NCBI RefSeq assembly: GCF_020099395.1
Contig: NZ_CP083590.1
Location: 1,922,001 to 1,986,000, forward strand
Reading direction: 5' to 3'
Source of the DNA: Streptomyces mobaraensis
Lineage (GTDB): Bacteria; Actinomycetota; Actinomycetes; Streptomycetales; Streptomycetaceae
DNA: 64,000 nt
The translations under genes and the position numbers were made by a program. Under the pieces are notes generated by a model that was not told the DNA's origin, ran no database searches, and saw only the letters and a program-made list of their open reading frames with translations. Each line of letters begins with the position of its first letter. Position 1 is the stretch's first letter. This document shows positions 37,098-44,243 of the stretch, in pieces.

Positions 37098-38852
37098 GTG
37101 GACCCGGTGACCGTCGTCGGGGCCGGACCCGTCGGCCTCGCGCTCGCCCTGGCCCTCTCCCGTCACGAGGTGCCCGTCGTCGTCCTCGACGAGAGACCGG
37201 CCGGCGACGCGGACCTCGCCGAGCGGCGGCTCGCCCGGACGGCCGTGCTGCGGCCGGACACCGCCGCGATGCTGGAGCGGCTCGGCTGCACCACGGCGGA
37301 GGGTGCCCGCTGGACGGGCTGGCGCACCCTGCGCCGGCGGTCGACGGTGGCCCGGGTGGCCTTCACCGGCCCGGACGCGGGCAAGGAAATACCGGCGGAC
37401 GAAGGGGCGTTCGCCCCCGACGACGAGCACGCGCCCGACGCGGAGGTGCCGGACGGCGGCCCCGGCGAACCGCCGCCCCTGCACCTGCCGCAGCACGCAC
37501 TGGTCCGCGAACTGCGGGCGGCGCTGGCCGCCCACGAGACCGCGCGGATCGTCCCCGACAGCCGGGTGACGGCGCTCCGGCAGGACGGTGGCGGGGTCAC
37601 CGTGGAGACCCAGCGCGGGGTGGCGTGGCGGGCGAGCCACCTGGTCGGCTGCGACGGCGCGCGGTCCACCGTGCGCAAACTGCTGGACGCGCGCTTCCCC
37701 GGGCGCACCAACGTCGAGCGGTACGCCGTCGCGGCGCTGCGCACCGAGCTGCCGTGGCCCGGCGAGGCCGTGCTGCAGCGGTCGCCGCTGCGCGGCGTGG
37801 AGGTGACGGCCCGTCCGCTGCCGGACGGGGTGTGGCGGCTCGACTGGCTGCTGCCGCCGGACGGCGGACTGGTCACCCCGGAGGCCCTGTTGGGCCACAT
37901 CCACGATTCGCTGGGCGCGTGGTGCGGGGACGTGCCCCCCTACGAGCTCCTGGACACCGGCGTGTACGCCGTGCACCACCGCCTCGCGCGCCGCTGGCGC
38001 ATCGGGCGCGCCTTCCTCGCCGGGGACGCCGCGCATCTGCTGGGCACCTTCGGCACCCAGGGGCTGGACGAGGGCCTGCGGGACGCCGGGAACCTGGCCT
38101 GGAAGCTCGCCCTCGCCTGGCACCACGGCGCCTCGGAGGCGCTGCTCGACAGCTACGAGGAGGAGCGCAGGGAGGCGGTCGGCTGCCTGCTGCGGTCCGC
38201 CGACCGGGCGCTGCCCGCGGTCCGGGGCACGGGCGGCTGGCGCGCGGTCCGGCGGAGCGTCGTGCCGGGCTCCGTGCGCGGCCACGACGCGATTCTGACG
38301 GAGGGTCATCTGGGGCGGGGGGAACTGGCCGGTCCGGTGCTGTACGGCCGTACGCCCCTGGCACCCGCGACGCCGCCCGACGGCTCGGTGCCCGTCGGCA
38401 CCCCGGTCGGGGCCCCGGTGGAGGACGTGCCCGTGACCGCGCCGGACGGGTCGTCGGTCCGGCTGCACGACCGGCTCGACGGCGATCTGCTGGTGGTGCT
38501 GATCGCCCCGGGGACGGGGGTCTGGGAGCGCCGGCACTGGCTCGGCGCGGGGCTGATGCCCGGCCTCGCCGCCGCCGTGGAAGGGCTGCCGATGCGGGCC
38601 GAACTGCTGGTGGCGGAGGGGTATCCGGGGGCCGCGGCGCACACGGTGCTGGTGGTCCGGCCGGACGGATATCTGGTGGCCGCGCTCTCCGGGGTGCGGC
38701 CCGCCGAGCTCTCCGCGTGCGCGGACGCCACCCGCGGCGGCGCCCCGGAATTGGGGCCGGCGACGGGGACGGAACTCGTGAAGGAGACGGCCGACGGGCC
38801 CGCGGGGGACGCCGTGGAGGCGGCCGTCCGTGAGGCTCCGGCCAAGCGTTGA
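37098..38852 (+). CDS. FAD-dependent aromatic-ring-type monooxygenase
   Basis: A 584-residue flavoprotein monooxygenase of the phenol/para-hydroxybenzoate hydroxylase group. The NADPH/FAD fold is clear: VTVVGAGPVGLALALALSRH at the N-terminus, the GD motif GRAFLAGDAAHLLGTFGTQGLDEGLRDAGNLAWKLA near residue 310, and LVGCDGARSTVRKLL between. Such enzymes hydroxylate aromatic rings, often in catabolism or polyketide tailoring; the substrate is unknown. The C-terminal 150 residues form a thioredoxin-like domain, common in this group. The start is the GTG at 37098; an in-frame TTG at 37050 would include the promoter. The stop codon lies inside the -35 of the downstream leader-peptide promoter. Confidence 0.88.
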   Translation: MDPVTVVGAGPVGLALALALSRHEVPVVVLDERPAGDADLAERRLARTAVLRPDTAAMLERLGCTTAEGARWTGWRTLRRRSTVARVAFTGPDAGKEIPADEGAFAPDDEHAPDAEVPDGGPGEPPPLHLPQHALVRELRAALAAHETARIVPDSRVTALRQDGGGVTVETQRGVAWRASHLVGCDGARSTVRKLLDARFPGRTNVERYAVAALRTELPWPGEAVLQRSPLRGVEVTARPLPDGVWRLDWLLPPDGGLVTPEALLGHIHDSLGAWCGDVPPYELLDTGVYAVHHRLARRWRIGRAFLAGDAAHLLGTFGTQGLDEGLRDAGNLAWKLALAWHHGASEALLDSYEEERREAVGCLLRSADRALPAVRGTGGWRAVRRSVVPGSVRGHDAILTEGHLGRGELAGPVLYGRTPLAPATPPDGSVPVGTPVGAPVEDVPVTAPDGSSVRLHDRLDGDLLVVLIAPGTGVWERRHWLGAGLMPGLAAAVEGLPMRAELLVAEGYPGAAAHTVLVVRPDGYLVAALSGVRPAELSACADATRGGAPELGPATGTELVKETADGPAGDAVEAAVREAPAKR

Positions 38853-38878
38853 CCCGAGTGGACGGTCGATGGTTCACT
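38849..38878 (+). promoter_or_regulatory. promoter of the cysteine-leader operon
   Basis: TTGACC at 38849-38854 and TTCACT at 38873-38878 are separated by 18 bp. Transcription is expected seven or eight bases downstream, at or beside the GTG at 38886, so the leader-peptide mRNA would be leaderless. Confidence 0.65.
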
Positions 38879-38885
38879 CCGGAAC

Positions 38886-38972
38886 GTGACTGACGGAGGC
38901 GCGCGTTTCTGGCGGAGGGTCCATGTGGACCTGCTCCGCTACGCGGGCTGTGTCTGTCGTCCGTCCTGCTGA
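38886..38972 (+). CDS. cysteine-rich leader peptide (ribosome attenuator candidate)
   Basis: A 28-residue open frame, too short for ordinary gene calls. It starts with GTG at 38886 and ends with TGA at 38970-38972. The C-terminal part reads VDLLRYAGCVCRPSC, the pattern of the actinobacterial leader peptides placed before sulfur-assimilation genes, with the final CRPSC hallmark. Three Cys codons cluster in the last eight codons, so ribosome stalling when charged tRNA-Cys is scarce could govern readthrough. No ribosome site precedes it, but promoter spacing predicts a leaderless message, as described for cysteine-attenuator short ORFs in mycobacteria. It lies 100 bp upstream of the cysteine dioxygenase gene. 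Confidence 0.72.
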   Translation: MTDGGARFWRRVHVDLLRYAGCVCRPSC

Positions 38973-39072
38973 TCCGCTGCCACCCCGCGCCGCCCATGGC
39001 CGGCCCGGGTGCCCGCTTCGCGCGCACTCCGGGCCACGGCGCGCTCCTCCGCGATCTTCCAGGACGGTTCCG

Positions 39073-39624
39073 TTGCCTCTGTCTCCCTCCGCATCTTCCC
39101 CCGCTTGCCCCGCGTCTCCTCCCGCCCGGGCCGGCGCGCCCTCCGCGGCCGAACTCCTCGCTTTCGTCCGGGAGGTGGCCGCCGACGCGACCCTCGTCTC
39201 CTCGCTCCCCCTCGACCCCGCCGGCCGCACCTGGATCCGGCTGGACGGGCCGGGCGGCTGCGAGGCGTGGCTCATCGGCTGGCCGCCCGGCGCCGGTACC
39301 GGCTGGCACGACCACGGCGGCTCGCACGGCGCCTTCGTCACCGCCCAGGGCGCCCTGACCGAACAGTCGCTCGCCGCCCGGCTGCCCACCGAGGGGTGGA
39401 AGACGCTGGAACTGGCGGACGGCGTCGACCGCGAACGCCGGCTCGCCGACCGGGACGGCCGGGCGTTCGGCCCGCACCACGTCCATCAGGTCTTCAACGC
39501 GGAGGCCGGGCACGCGGTGTCCGCGCACGCCTACTACCCACCGCTGCCGATGATGCGGCGCTACAGCAGGACCGGGCCGGTCCTGCGGCTCGAACAGGTC
39601 GAGTGGCCGGAGGAGTGGGCATGA
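39073..39624 (+). CDS. cysteine dioxygenase family protein
   Basis: A 183-residue cupin of the cysteine dioxygenase type, an iron enzyme that oxidises cysteine (or a related thiol) to the sulfinate. The metal histidines are in GWHDHGGSHGAFV and HHVHQVFN, in the HxH...H order of the family. The start is the TTG at 39073, five bases after AGGACGG; no later start keeps the whole domain. A Ser/Pro/Ala-rich N-terminal stretch precedes the domain. It is translationally coupled (ATGA) to the rhodanese gene and lies behind the Cys leader peptide. Substrate specificity (cysteine versus mercaptopropionate) is not decided. Confidence 0.85.
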   Translation: MPLSPSASSPACPASPPARAGAPSAAELLAFVREVAADATLVSSLPLDPAGRTWIRLDGPGGCEAWLIGWPPGAGTGWHDHGGSHGAFVTAQGALTEQSLAARLPTEGWKTLELADGVDRERRLADRDGRAFGPHHVHQVFNAEAGHAVSAHAYYPPLPMMRRYSRTGPVLRLEQVEWPEEWA

Positions 39625-39995
39625 GAGTCGAGGAACTGCTCGCCGCCGCCCGCGCGGAACTGGACCGGCTGTCCCCGGCCGAGGCCGCCGACGTCCAGGC
39701 GCACGGCGGACTGCTGGTGGACATCCGCTACGCCGCCCTGCGGGAGCGCGACGGCACGATCCCCGGCGCGCTGGTCGTGGAGCGCAACGAACTGGAGTGG
39801 CGCCTCGACCCCGACTGCGAGCACCGGGCGCCGGAGGCCACCGGCCACGACCTGCCGGTGGTGGTCGTCTGCGACGAGGGGTACGCCTCGTCGCTGGCCG
39901 CCGTCTCCCTGCGGCGGCTGGGCCTGCACCGGGCCACCGACCTGACCGGCGGCTTCCGGGCATGGCGGGCGGCGGGGCTGCCGGTGGCACGCTGA
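39621..39995 (+). CDS. rhodanese-like domain protein
   Basis: A 124-residue single rhodanese domain. The conserved start is GGLLVDIRYAALRERDG, and the active loop reads VVVCDEGYASSLAAVSLRRLG, where Cys replaces the usual CRSGxRS loop cysteine with a CDEGYAS variant seen in actinobacterial homologues. TGGFRAWRAAGLPV closes the fold. Such proteins carry sulfane sulfur on the cysteine. It overlaps the dioxygenase stop by four bases (ATGA), so the two are one transcription unit, probably in thiol or persulfide oxidation. Confidence 0.9.
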   Translation: MRVEELLAAARAELDRLSPAEAADVQAHGGLLVDIRYAALRERDGTIPGALVVERNELEWRLDPDCEHRAPEATGHDLPVVVVCDEGYASSLAAVSLRRLGLHRATDLTGGFRAWRAAGLPVAR

Positions 39996-40235
39996 CACGG
40001 GTGCGTGACTCGGGTCCGGGCGGTTCGGGTGCCACCGACCGCGCGGTCCGCGTCGCCGCCGCCCGTGACGGCACGGCTCCGCCCGCCGGGCCCGTCCGTC
40101 TCTCCTCGGCCGTCTCTCCCCGGCGGAAACGCGCCCCTCCGTCACATCCCGTGCGGCGCCCGCGCACCGAGCGGTACGACGCCCCCGGGGCCACGGCCCG
40201 TCGGGTCCGGGGTGCCGGCGCATCCGTCCCGCCGC

Positions 40236-40865
40236 CTACTCCCCCGGCGGCAGGTACGCGTCCAGCGCCTCGGGGTCGTCGCCCTCCTCCTCCAGCGCCC
40301 GCCGCACGACCCGGAGGGCGAGGCCCTCGGAGTAGCCCTTGCGGGCGAGCATGCCGACGAGGCGGCGCAGCCGCTTCTCCCGGTCCAGACCGCGGGTCGT
40401 GCGCAGTTTGCGCTCGACCAGGTCGCGGGCGGTCCGCTCCTCCTGGTCCGCGTCGAGCCGGCCGACGGCCTCGTCGACCAGTGCCGCGTCGACGCCCTTG
40501 GTGCGCAGCTCGCGGGCCAGGGCCCGGCGGGCCAGGCCCCGGCCGCGGTGCCGGGAGTCCACCCAGGCGCCGGCGAACGCGGCGTCGTCGATCAGCCCGA
40601 CCTCCTCGAAGCGGGACAGCACCTCCTCCGCCACCTCGTCGGGGATTCCGCGTTTGGCCAGCGCCTCGGCGAGCTGCTTCCGGGTGCGCGCGCTCCCGGT
40701 GAGCAGGCGCAGGCAGATCGCCCGCGCCTGCTCCTCGGGCGGCGGTGGTGCCGCGTCCCCGGCCCTCGACGGGGACGCGGCACCACCGCCCGTACGGTCG
40801 CCGCGGTCCCCGCGGTCGGCACGGTGCTCAACGGCCTGCTCAGGCCAGTCGCTTCGCCGTGTCAT
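40236..40865 (-). CDS. recX: recombination regulator RecX
   Basis: RecX binds RecA and limits its filament growth. The 209-residue protein has a disordered, Arg/Asp/Pro-rich N-terminus (about 45 residues) followed by the three-repeat helical RecX fold: AICLRLLTGSARTRKQLAEAL, VLSRFEEVGLIDDAAFAGAWV and RLVGMLARKGYSEGLALRVV. It starts at the ATG at 40863-40865, only 6 bp after the recA stop, so the two are co-transcribed from the SOS promoter of recA. Confidence 0.95.
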   Translation of the reverse strand: MTRRSDWPEQAVEHRADRGDRGDRTGGGAASPSRAGDAAPPPPEEQARAICLRLLTGSARTRKQLAEALAKRGIPDEVAEEVLSRFEEVGLIDDAAFAGAWVDSRHRGRGLARRALARELRTKGVDAALVDEAVGRLDADQEERTARDLVERKLRTTRGLDREKRLRRLVGMLARKGYSEGLALRVVRRALEEEGDDPEALDAYLPPGE

Positions 40866-40871
40866 GGGCGG

Positions 40872-41990
40872 CTAGCCCTTGGCCGCGGCCTTGGCCTTCC
40901 CCGTGGCCTTGGCGGCCGGGGCGGGCACGGCCTTGACGGGCTCGGCGGCGGCACCCGCCGCGTCGGCGCCCGACTCGCCGCCCTGGGCCTCGGGCTTCAC
41001 GCCCACGCCCAGCTTCTCCTTGATCTTCTTCTCGATCTCGTTGGCGAGGTCGGGGTTGTCCTTGAGGAAGTTGCGGGCGTTCTCCTTGCCCTGGCCGAGC
41101 TGGTCGCCCTCGTACGTGTACCAGGCACCGGCCTTGCGCACGAAGCCGTGCTCGACGCCCATGTCGATCAGGCCGCCCTCGCGGCTGATGCCCTGGCCGT
41201 AGAGGATGTCGAACTCGGCCTGCTTGAAGGGCGGCGCGACCTTGTTCTTGACGACCTTGCAGCGGGTGCGGTTGCCGACCGCCTCCGTGCCGTCCTTCAG
41301 GGTCTCGATGCGACGGATGTCGATCCGCACCGAGGCGTAGAACTTGAGCGCCCGGCCACCGGTCGTGGTCTCCGGGGAGCCGAACATCACGCCGATCTTC
41401 TCGCGGAGCTGGTTGATGAAGATCGCGGTGGTCTTGGACTGGTTCAGCGCGCTGGTGATCTTCCGGAGCGCCTGGCTCATCAGCCGGGCCTGGAGGCCCA
41501 CGTGCGAGTCGCCCATCTCGCCCTCGATCTCCGCGCGCGGCACCAGGGCGGCCACGGAGTCGATGACGATCAGGTCGAGAGCGCCGGAGCGGACCAGCAT
41601 GTCGACGATCTCCAGCGCCTGCTCGCCGTTGTCCGGCTGGGACAGGATCAGGTTGTCGATGTCGACGCCGAGCTTCTTGGCGTACTCCGGGTCGAGCGCG
41701 TGCTCCGCGTCGACGAAGGCCACCGTGCCGCCGGCCCGCTGGGCGTTGGCGACCGCGTGCAGGGTGAGGGTCGTCTTGCCGGAGGACTCCGGACCGTAGA
41801 CCTCCACCACGCGGCCGCGCGGCAGCCCGCCGACGCCGAGCGCGACGTCGAGAGCGGTCGACCCGGTGGAGATGACCTCGATGGGCTCGTTGGGACGCTC
41901 ACCGAGGCGCATCACGGCGCCCTTGCCGAATTGCCGTTCGATTTGCGCGAGTGCGGCGTCGAGCGCCTTCTCGCGGTCCGTGCCTGCCAT
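40872..41990 (-). CDS. recA: DNA recombinase RecA
   Basis: RecA drives homologous recombination and triggers LexA self-cleavage. The 372-residue protein has Walker [14 protein letters not shown], the conserved [15 protein letters not shown], Walker [22 protein letters not shown] and the L2 loop [21 protein letters not shown]. It ends in an Ala/Lys/Pro-rich tail (about residues 335-372), longer than in E. coli. The start is the ATG at 41988-41990, after GGGTGGAA. It is SOS-regulated by the box at 42120-42133 and co-transcribed with recX. Confidence 0.98.
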   Translation of the reverse strand: MAGTDREKALDAALAQIERQFGKGAVMRLGERPNEPIEVISTGSTALDVALGVGGLPRGRVVEVYGPESSGKTTLTLHAVANAQRAGGTVAFVDAEHALDPEYAKKLGVDIDNLILSQPDNGEQALEIVDMLVRSGALDLIVIDSVAALVPRAEIEGEMGDSHVGLQARLMSQALRKITSALNQSKTTAIFINQLREKIGVMFGSPETTTGGRALKFYASVRIDIRRIETLKDGTEAVGNRTRCKVVKNKVAPPFKQAEFDILYGQGISREGGLIDMGVEHGFVRKAGAWYTYEGDQLGQGKENARNFLKDNPDLANEIEKKIKEKLGVGVKPEAQGGESGADAAGAAAEPVKAVPAPAAKATGKAKAAAKG

Positions 41991-42117
41991 GGGTTCCACC
42001 CGGTTCGTTTGAGTCGATCGCTTCACGTCCACGACGCTAGCGCCTGCCACTGACAACGGGCCCGGGCACCGCGCTGACCTGGAGAAACGCCTTCTCCCCA
42101 CAGGCCCGGTCCATCCA

Positions 42118-42146
42118 TGAGAATGGATGTTCGATTTTTGTGTCAA
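42118..42146 (-). promoter_or_regulatory. recA promoter with LexA box
   Basis: On the minus strand a perfect -35 TTGACA (42146-42141) is followed after 17 bp by TTCTCA (42123-42118). The SOS box reads CGAAC-ATCC-ATTCT at 42133-42120 and covers the -10 side of the promoter. It matches the consensus CGAACnnnnGTTCG in 8 of 10 fixed positions. Confidence 0.8.
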
Positions 42147-42260
42147 ACGCGCCACGCGGGTCCGGGGAAGGGGAATCCGGTGCGCGGACGGGGTCCGGGC
42201 GGCGCCGGGAGGCGGGGGCGAGAGGCAGGGCCGAGAAGCGGGGTCGGGAGGCGGCGACGG

Positions 42261-42455
42261 TCAGCGCCGGTCGGCGGGGATCTCCATCGCCCGGCACACC
42301 GCGCGCCACACGTCCTTGGCGTCCCAGCCCGCGTCGAGCGCCTCGCGCACCGTCCTGCCGCCCAGTTCCGACATCACGTGATCACGTGCGAAGGAGTCGG
42401 CGTACGCCGCCCCGAAGTGGTCGGCCATTCGCCGCCAGAAGTCCGTCAACCGCAT
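42261..42455 (-). CDS. DUF3046 domain protein
   Basis: A 64-residue protein that begins MRLTDFWRRMADHFGAAY and contains VMSELGGRTVREALDAG and VWRAVCRAMEIP, the complete DUF3046 pattern. This small family sits next to recA across actinobacteria; its function is unknown to me. It starts at the ATG at 42453-42455, 17 bp after the membrane-protein gene on the same strand, and ends about 270 bp before recA. Confidence 0.9.
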   Translation of the reverse strand: MRLTDFWRRMADHFGAAYADSFARDHVMSELGGRTVREALDAGWDAKDVWRAVCRAMEIPADRR

Positions 42456-42472
42456 GTACGCAGGGTAAGGCG

Positions 42473-43045
42473 TCAGCCGGCGGAGCCCGGCACGCCGGCC
42501 GGGCCGAGGCCGCCCCGCGGCTCGGTACCGCCGGGGGTCAGCGTCCGCCCCCGCCGCATCAGGACCACCTGCTGGACGGCCAGCGACAGCCCCAGGCCGA
42601 GCAGGAGGGAGCCGCCGTTGAACGGCTCGTGGAACAGCGCGTACTCCACGCCCGTCAGCGCGAACCGCGCGCCGATGGTCAGCAGCCACAGGCGCAGCGT
42701 CACGGCGTCGCCCCGGCGCCACACCACCCCGTCGCGGTCCCGCCACAGCGGCATGGTCCTGCCCCGCAGCCACCCGAACACCGCGGAGACGACGAGCCCC
42801 ACCGCCAGGAACGCCAGGCCGGCCGCGGTCGTCCGCGCGGGCCCCGGGGGCAGCAGGCCGCGGGCCGTCAGCAGGGCGACCCAGACGAACGCCACCGCCC
42901 GCACCCGCCGGGCCCGGAACTGCAGGAACAGCACCAGCCCGGTGATCCCCAGGATCACGACGGCGTTCCCGGCCCCGATCACGGAAGCCACGCGCCCGTC
43001 CGCGGCGGCGCTCGCCACCGACAGCACGACTCGTCCCTCGTCCAC
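42473..43045 (-). CDS. membrane protein, five helices, DUF1453-like
   Basis: A 190-residue integral membrane protein. Helices: AVVILGITGLVLFLQF, AVAFVWVALLTARGLL, AAGLAFLAVGLVVSAVFGW, LWLLTIGARFALTGVEYALF and LLLGLGLSLAVQQVVL; polar tail at the C-terminus. The mix of short loops and the VVWRRGDAVTLRLWLLTIGAR stretch resembles DUF1453 (CcdC-like) proteins of actinobacteria; no function is established to my knowledge. The start is the GTG at 43043-43045, six bases after AGAGGGGGG. It probably forms a transcription unit with the DUF3046 gene. Confidence 0.75.
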   Translation of the reverse strand: MDEGRVVLSVASAAADGRVASVIGAGNAVVILGITGLVLFLQFRARRVRAVAFVWVALLTARGLLPPGPARTTAAGLAFLAVGLVVSAVFGWLRGRTMPLWRDRDGVVWRRGDAVTLRLWLLTIGARFALTGVEYALFHEPFNGGSLLLGLGLSLAVQQVVLMRRGRTLTPGGTEPRGGLGPAGVPGSAG

Positions 43046-43220
43046 GACAGGCCCCCCTCTGCTCCCCCGAAGTCCACTGATCCTAAAGCCCCCGGAAGGG
43101 GCCGCCGGGGTGCCCTCCGGCCCCCGCCCGTCAACCGCGCGCCCCCCGCCCGCCGCCCCTGCGGGTGCAGCCGGGCACGAGCCGCTGACCGGCGGCGTTC
43201 CGGGCCCTACGGTCTGTTCC

Positions 43221-44186
43221 ATGGCACCGTCCGGAGCATCCCCCGCAGCCCGCGCCGAAGACTTCGTCTGGCTGACCGCCCGCGTCCTCGAACAGCGCAG
43301 ATTCGCCTTCCACTTCCGCGACGGCAGCCCCGACGCCGTCGAGGCGGCCCTCACGGCCTACCGGGGCGACGACGGCGGCTACGGGCACGCCCTGGACCCC
43401 GACCTGCGCGGCCCGGTGAGCCAGCCGCACCACACCGTGCACGCCCTGCGGGTCCTGGACGAGATCGGCCGCTGCGGGGACCGCCGGGCCGAGGCCGTCT
43501 GCCGCTTCCTGACCGCGATCTCCACCCCCGACGGCGCCCTGCCCGCCCTGCACCCCGCGTCCGCCGGCTGGCCGGCCGCCCCCTGGCACCCCGCCGCCGG
43601 CGCCCGGGCCGGCACCGGCTCCCTGCTGACCACCGGGCCGGTGGTGGGTCTGCTGCACCGCAACGCCGTGTGGCACGCCTGGCTGTTCCGCGCCACGGAC
43701 TTCTGCTGGGCCGCGATCGACGCGCTGTCCCTCGGCGGCCGGCCGCACCCCTACGAGATCGAGGCGGCCGTGGCCTTCCTCGACGGCGTCCCCGACCGCA
43801 AGCGGGCCGAGGCCGCCGCGGACCGGCTCGGCCGGGTGGTCCGGGAGCAGCGGCTGGCCGTGCTGGACCCGGACCGGGCCGGCGCCGGACCGGGCGAGGG
43901 CACCCCGCAGAACCGGCCCACGGCGCACTTCCCGCACGACTACGCGCGGAGCCCCGGCTCCCGGGCCCGCCCCTGGTTCACCGACGCCGAGTTCGAACGG
44001 TCGCTGGACCACCTCGCCGCCGCCCAGCAGGAGGACGGCGGCTGGCCGCTGCGGCGGCGCGCCTGGGCGCCCGGCACCGCCCTCGAAGGCCGCCCGATGG
44101 CCACCATCGACGCGCTCCTGACCCTGCGCGCCCACGGCCGCGGCGCCTCCCTGCCGTCCCCCCGGACCTGCGCCGATCAGCACTGA
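43221..44186 (+). CDS. prenyltransferase/squalene-oxidase-fold hypothetical protein
   Basis: A 321-residue protein with the (alpha/alpha)6-barrel look of prenyltransferase/squalene-hopene cyclase repeats: two glycine-tryptophan-type repeats can be read, DDGGYGHALDPDLRGP near residue 55 and AAQQEDGGWPLRRRAW near residue 275, each with Q/D-G-G(W/Y)-like cores. The DXDD acid of true cyclases is not seen. Proteins like this are annotated as hypothetical in Streptomyces. It starts at the ATG at 43221 and lies 58 bp before lhr on the same strand. No substrate can be proposed. Confidence 0.7.
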   Translation: MAPSGASPAARAEDFVWLTARVLEQRRFAFHFRDGSPDAVEAALTAYRGDDGGYGHALDPDLRGPVSQPHHTVHALRVLDEIGRCGDRRAEAVCRFLTAISTPDGALPALHPASAGWPAAPWHPAAGARAGTGSLLTTGPVVGLLHRNAVWHAWLFRATDFCWAAIDALSLGGRPHPYEIEAAVAFLDGVPDRKRAEAAADRLGRVVREQRLAVLDPDRAGAGPGEGTPQNRPTAHFPHDYARSPGSRARPWFTDAEFERSLDHLAAAQQEDGGWPLRRRAWAPGTALEGRPMATIDALLTLRAHGRGASLPSPRTCADQH

Positions 44187-44243
44187 CCCGGGCTGACCTG
44201 CGCTTCAGGGGCATTGTCAGTGCCTCGGTGCACGATGGGGGGC

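Noticed and set aside
44186-44243. separate promoter for lhr
   Set aside because: No clear -10/-35 pair is visible; the 57-bp gap is compatible with co-transcription with the upstream gene.
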